Source: CBDHDN01 sp965261585
Lineage (GTDB): Bacteria; Pseudomonadota; Alphaproteobacteria; UBA6615
DNA length: 64,000 nt
Direction: 5' to 3'
Assembly (NCBI GenBank): GCA_965261585.1
Contig: CBDHDN010000029.1
Location: 459,226-523,225, forward strand
Shown here: positions 62,905-64,000 of the stretch, in pieces
Layout: the number at the start of each line of letters is the position of its first letter
How positions within the stretch are numbered: the stretch's first letter is position 1
Notes under the pieces: generated by a model
Databases searched by the model: none
Told to the model about the DNA's origin: nothing
Seen by the model: the letters and a program-made list of their open reading frames with translations, nothing else
Program-made: the position numbers and the translations under genes

Positions 62905-64000
62905 CCCGGATATTTCATGATGCGAATGATTGTGTCCTGTTGGGCCGGTCATCTGTCTCGAATGAGGCGAATTGGGACGGGTTTGACCGGGGTTCATGGC
63001 CGCGGTGCAGGAGCGAAGCATTACGGTGTTCGGTGGCGGCGAGCGGTCGCGTTTACTGGTTGCCGCGGCACGGCATTGGGATCGTGTAAGGGACCGAAGG
63101 GGCGGCCGCTATCCTGGTTCGAGCCTGGTGGCGACCAGTGTGAACAGGGCCTGATCGGGACAGGCCGAGGAGAGCAGGAAGCGGACCCGACGGGTGTTGC
63201 GGATGACGACGGCGCCGATCTTGAGCAAGCGCAGGCGGATCGTGCCGACCTGGGCGCGGGCGGCCTCGGTGCCGGCGAGGCCGAAGCGCCGGATCGCCGT
63301 CATCAGCACGTAGGCGAGACTGGCCAGGAGCAGGCGGAACTGGTTCGGCCACCAGCGATGGGCCGAGGTGCGGTCAGAGAACAGCTCGAACTGCTCCTTG
63401 ATGCGGTTCTCCATGTCGCCGCGGGCACAGTAGAGCATGTCGTAGAGCGCCATGCCGTCACCGGCGAGGCTGGTCACCACGAAGCGCGGGTTGGCGCCGC
63501 GGGCGGTGTGTTCGAGGCGCGCGATGACGCGCCGCTCGCGGTTCCCACGTCCCGGCGCCATAGCGGAGTTCGGCGAAGTGCCGTTGCTTGTCGCCGGTCG
63601 TGGCGAACAGTGCGCGCGCCTGGGCCATCACGGGCGCCGCCAGCGCCTCCCGCCGCTTGTTCCTGGCCAGGCCGATGATGTAGTCGACGCCGTGACGCTC
63701 GCACCACGACAGCATGCGCCAGCGGCAGAAGCCGGAGTCCGCCCGCACGATGATGCGCACGCGCGGGCCAGGCCAGGCGCAGCCGCCGCACCAGCAGCTT
63801 CAGCACTGCACCGCATGCTTCGCCGGGTCGATGTCCGAGCGTCGCAGGTAGGCCGCCAGCAGATGATCGCCGGCGAACACGTAAAGCGGCAGGAAGCAGT
63901 AGTGGTCGTAGTAGCCATGGAAGAACCGGCCTTCTTGATGGCCGTGAACCGGGTCGTCCGTGGCATCGAAGTCGAGCACGATCTCGCTGGCGGATCACCA
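62905..64000 (-). mobile_element. IS1380-family element, copy 2 (cut by window end)
   Basis: Left end CCCGGATATTTCATGA resembles the end of the first IS1380 (CCCGGATTTCTCACA) and is preceded by CTAG. The right end is beyond the window. Nucleotide sequence clearly differs from the first copy, so it is another member of the family. Confidence 0.8.
63109..63998 (-). pseudogene. IS1380-family transposase, partial and frameshifted
   Basis: Reading from the window edge: SFFHGYYDHYCFLPLYVFAG-like sequence in one frame, then RIIVRADSGFCRWRMLSWCE RHGVDYIIGLARNKRREAL in another, then ANPRFVVTSLAGDGMALYDM, LYCARGDMENRIKEQFELF (Glu) and RTSAHRWWPNQFRLLLASLA in a third, stopping at 63109. At least two frame changes (near 63550 and 63775). 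The 5' part is outside the window. Confidence 0.8.

Overview
The window looks like chromosomal DNA of a GC-rich alphaproteobacterium, probably Rhodospirillales-like. The evidence is a ubiA / rsmE-glutamate-cysteine ligase neighbourhood, a CpdR-type response regulator, a STAS-MlaE/MlaF/MlaD operon and a DgcN-DgcA pair. No rRNA is present and only one tRNA (Val-GAC). The dominant feature is mobile DNA. There are ten complete or near-complete insertion sequences from seven kinds (IS256, IS3, an IS3-like element with 14-bp target duplications, three IS630 types, IS21, two ISNCY/IS1202-like), two IS1380 elements (one cut by the window edge), a solo IS end, two copies of a 107-bp TA-flanked MITE and a small IR-bounded cassette nested in the IS21.

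Layout. 1-934: HtrA/DegP protease (runs off the edge). 1.5-2.9 kb: IS256. 3.2-4.2 kb: prophage lysis remnant (holin-like, small proteins, lipoprotein, endolysin fragment). 4.3-5.6 kb: decayed IS3. 5.6-9.5 kb: plasmid/ICE-like backbone on the minus strand (VWA-like, ParB, GHKL ATPase), cut at both ends by IS sequence. 9.8-11.6 kb: two exported proteins (SUMF1-like and ScyD-like beta-propeller). 12.2-17.4 kb: a CUT1 sugar ABC transporter operon and a frameshifted nitrilase. 17.4-27.2 kb: one adenylate/guanylate cyclase-ATPase-TPR gene broken into five pieces by four different ISs; removing each IS with one target duplication gives exactly 1114 in-frame codons. 27.4-31.4 kb: gshA-type ligase, rsmE, hicA remnant/hicB, ubiA. 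31.5-32.6 kb: MITE, tetR, operator and truncated genes. 33.0-37.5 kb: nested mobile cluster (IS21 > IS1-like cassette > IS3-like). 37.6-39.6 kb: SF3 helicase and partner beside tRNA-Val. 40-46 kb: cpdR, N-formylglutamate amidohydrolase, IS630, lytic transglycosylase, ISNCY, agmatinase. 46.2-49.9 kb: Mla lipid transport operon. 50-56.4 kb: trehalose block (otsB, GH15, otsA, glucokinase) and an ECF42-type sigma factor. 56.4-58.1 kb: IS1380, separating the sigma factor from its usual DGPF partner. 58.5-62.5 kb: dgcA-dgcN and a divergent gamma-glutamyltransferase-family gene. 62.9 kb-end: second IS1380.

Caution: many otherwise well-conserved genes (nitrilase, N-formylglutamate amidohydrolase, mlaE, mlaF, mlaD, DGPF, dgcA, dgcN, ggt, istA) carry frameshifts that are mostly single-base insertions. 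This pattern fits consensus errors of noisy long reads at least as well as pseudogenisation, so those genes may be intact in the organism. The IS architecture is independent of this, because it rests on inverted repeats and target duplications.
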